NCBI GenBank assembly: GCA_013397695.1 | Contig: VYZI01000040.1 | Location: 3,298,360 to 3,362,359, forward strand | DNA from: Centropus unirufus | Lineage: Eukaryota > Chordata > Aves > Cuculiformes > Centropidae | Direction: 5' to 3' | DNA: 64,000 nucleotides | Shown: positions 61,556-64,000 of the stretch, one piece after another | How the letters are laid out: each line of letters opens with the position of its first letter | How positions within the stretch are numbered: the stretch's first letter is position 1 | The notes under the pieces: generated by a model | What the model saw: only the letters and a program-made list of their open reading frames with translations | Told to the model about the DNA's origin: nothing | Databases searched by the model: none | Translations under genes and position numbers: made by a program

Positions 61556-64000
61556 GTATGTGTTTGAATTGTGGAGTCTCTGTTTTCAAGGTAGTGTTAT
61601 TTAGTAGAATAATTGATGTAACAAGTCCAAGTTCTTCATGTGCATCTTTATTTCCCTTTTCTGAGTGTGGGCAGGAGGCTGAGGATACGACAGTTCCTTG
61701 GTGGTAACAAGTGAAATATAATTAATAGTGGCGAAGGAAGAAGGATCCACTGGATTAAGAACCAGGAGATGTGGGCTGACTTCCAGCTCACAAATGAGCT
61801 TCCTTCTATGGCCAAGTACTTGTTCTGTCTCTGAAAGGGGAGGACAGCCAAGGGTGTGCTTCATGACATCTATTAATCAGCATTTGATGCTGCTGTTCAC
61901 TTAAGACTGCACTAAAGTGCAGATTAAAAGCTTTGGCAAAATACTGTATTATCTCTTCTTATTAGATGGTGTAGTACCAACTATCTAATCAACAGAAAAG
62001 CGATCAAGCAATTGCTCTTGATATTGTCAAACTAAATTTACCATCTCTGAACTGAGAAGACTTTGGAGGAGATCTTGGAGAAAATATTCCTCTCATATCA
62101 AGTTAACTTTGTGTATGTTCTTAATTTTTGTAGGTACAGTGCCAGCTGCTGCCTGTATGCTGCGTTTATGTTGCTTTTGATGTCAGTCAGTGGCCTTAAT
62201 TTCTCTTAGCTCTGATAGTGTTTTACACACACGGTTGTTTTCCGTTCAAACACAGCAGGGTAACATAGATGGTGTAGTTGTTTTGTGAGTGCTCATCGTT
62301 CAGACCTCCAATCTTCTGCTCTCTCCTGGTATGAAAATGTCATGATTCTTAGTAACCAGGCAAGGCAGTTACTCAGCGATTCCCTTCTCTGCCCTGGGTC
62401 ACACAACTGAGGTCACTTCCTCCCTCCTTAAATATCAATGAGAATGGAAAGGTTGAGATATAGCTGAGAAGAGTAAGATGTTATGCGTAGGTTGAGGAAG
62501 TCAATGGTGGAATAGGGAGAGTTTATCAGTGGTCTGGGGGAAATGGTGATGTGTTACTGCTGGGAGATGGTAGCCAAGAGAACGAAGATTACAAAGGAAA
62601 AGTTCAAAATGTACATTATTACTGTGCTTGATAATATGTGGAGCTGAAGCTGTGGCTACAAAAATCCATCAGCCCTGAAGGAAACCTATAGTTTTGAGAA
62701 CATTATGGTAATAGTAGCTATGAATCTCTTTCCTGGGACAGCTATGGCTAGTTCTAGTGTGATGAGATCTTCCCCTAAAGAAGGTACAGGCTGCTGTTGG
62801 AGCAATATGCTGTACCAATGGAATAGCTGTTTGTGAAGAATGTGGCTGCTGGTTTTTCCATACAGAAATTTCCAATTTATTAGATTAGACTTGTTCTATA
62901 ACACAAACTAGATCCCAGGTGATTCTTCCAAAGCAATTAATGTTTTAAATTTAACAGTCTGAAAAGTCTTAGAGGCCTCTTGAAGAGACCACTAATTGGT
63001 CTCAGCTGCAGAGGGATCCTTATCAGGGGCATTAATCAGGTGGTTGAATATATTGATCTTTGATATATAAAAAGCCTATTAAAAGCTTTTGAGGAGCAAC
63101 AGCGAATGTCGATTATTTAAAGCAAAAATTAGCCCTTCACGTTGAAGTGAAACGTAGTTGGTGAAGTCATGCTTCTACTCATTCAGTGCTCTGGAGCACG
63201 CAACCTTGCTCATTTTTTTAAATTTCCTTCCTTGGAACAGAAGACTCTGTGCTGTTGGATTTTTTTTTGTAGCTGAATAGAAGTCAAACATACAGCTTTG
63301 GAGACCAAAGGAGTTTTTTTTTTCATATATCTGAAGTGCTGCATGTAGCATAGGTTTGAGGCAGCAAGTGGGCAGTTTCAGAGGCTCTGGTATCTGCCTC
63401 TGCACTACATGATCTAAAAGAATATGCTGAAAGCTCAGTAACACACGTCAAAGATTTTAGGCCCTGGTGCATTTGCTTTATAAGAATAAATTCAGTGTGT
63501 GTTTTGACAGTGGAGAAATTTTCCACTGACACTACTATTTTCTATCACAGAAGATTTGAATTACAGAAACTAGAAATAGGGTAGATGCTCTAGAAGTGTT
63601 CTGTTGGTCCCATTAATTGAGTGGTTCTGGGGGAGTTGGAACAAGATGATCTTTAAGGTTCCTTCCAACCCAAACCATTCTATGATTCCGTGTAAATGAA
63701 ATAGCTGATGTTTGTCTACTGGATCTGAAAAACCAATAGTCTTGTTTATTGGTTGATGTAATGAATTGTTATCATGAAAGCTTTGTTCAGAGTCCAACAA
63801 AATGTTGGAATCTTACTATCAAATCATGTTTCTGAAAGCTACTCTGCCTGGGAGTATGGTATAATATCTGAAAATATTTTTAGCATCTAGAGTTCAGGGA
63901 AGAACCAACTGAATATCACTATAGAAAAAACCCAGCATGCTCTATAACTGTCTACTGGAAAAGTGTTTGTTAATGCTCTGTGGACTGGTAACCTGGCCGC
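61556..64000 (+). other. Partial intron after coding exon 10
   Basis: The intron starts with GTATGT and is still open at the window end. It contains one CR1 tail (63625-63690). The open frames seen are short and unconvincing. Confidence 0.85.
63625..63690 (+). mobile_element. CR1 LINE, minimal 3' tail, + orientation
   Basis: Only about 66 bp remain: 'gggggagttggaacaagatg', 'atctttaaggttccttcc' and CCATTCTATGATTCCGTGT. It is an extremely 5'-truncated insertion. Confidence 0.9.

Larger units (their letters stand above)
7970..64000 (+). other. ARHGAP12 gene, 5' two-thirds; continues past the window
   Basis: Ten coding exons join into one open frame of 567 codons (568 with the alternative acceptor at 61116). 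The order is SH3, Ser-rich linker, WW, WW-like, WW, basic linker, PH, the ARHGAP12/ARHGAP27/ARHGAP15/ARHGAP9 family layout. Near-identity to vertebrate ARHGAP12 in the SH3, WW and PH parts singles it out from the paralogues. The family protein is about 850 residues and ends with a RhoGAP domain that supplies an arginine finger to Rho-family GTPases, mainly Rac1. That domain is not in this window. The known protein works at cell-cell junctions, excitatory synapses and phagocytic cups. Confidence 0.95.

Noticed and set aside
61556..63999. Search for the next ARHGAP12 exon (acidic linker before the RhoGAP domain)
   Set aside because: No acceptor followed by the expected acidic, Glu-rich segment was found, so the next exon is probably beyond the window.

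Overview
The window is vertebrate nuclear DNA, almost certainly from a bird. It has one widely spaced multi-exon gene with GT-AG introns, AT-rich introns, and several 5'-truncated CR1 LINE copies that end in the avian-type CR1 tail (ATTCTATGATTCTATGA and variants). I cannot name the species. There is nothing prokaryotic here, and I recognised no tRNA, rRNA, CRISPR array or viral gene.

The only protein-coding gene I can support is ARHGAP12, a Rho GTPase-activating protein, on the + strand. The window holds its candidate promoter and its first ten coding exons, 567 or 568 codons: 8056-8724, 34374-34637, 39442-39582, 41133-41213, 46953-47078, 50534-50608, 52795-52856, 54440-54521, 61116(or 61119)-61220 and 61457-61555. 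In order they encode an N-terminal SH3 domain, a Ser-rich linker, WW domain 1, a degenerate WW-like segment running into WW domain 2, a basic linker and a complete PH domain. The catalytic RhoGAP domain and the stop codon lie beyond position 64000. All splice sites are GT-AG and the joined frame stays open. From knowledge of the family, the protein binds proline-rich partners (SH3, WW) and membrane lipid (PH) and switches off Rac1 at cell junctions, synapses and phagocytic cups.

Layout: 1-1165 is 5' flank with a perfect 4 x 16 bp tandem repeat. 1166-2112 is an assembly gap. 2113-4237 holds two CR1 copies. About 4245-4560 is a CpG island with a GC box, the best visible promoter and first-exon candidate. 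The start-codon exon begins at 7970 and carries a 9-codon upstream ORF. A 25.6 kb intron follows (8725-34373), with CR1 copies, a mixed-period palindromic minisatellite and G-rich runs. The WW/linker exons lie at 34-51 kb and the PH exons at 52-62 kb. The end of the window is intron.

I found no previously undescribed system. The best leads are a NAGNAG tandem acceptor inside the PH domain, an overlapping cryptic WW repeat, the upstream ORF, the CpG island abutting a CR1 insertion, and an in-frame 75-nt exon with a weak donor.
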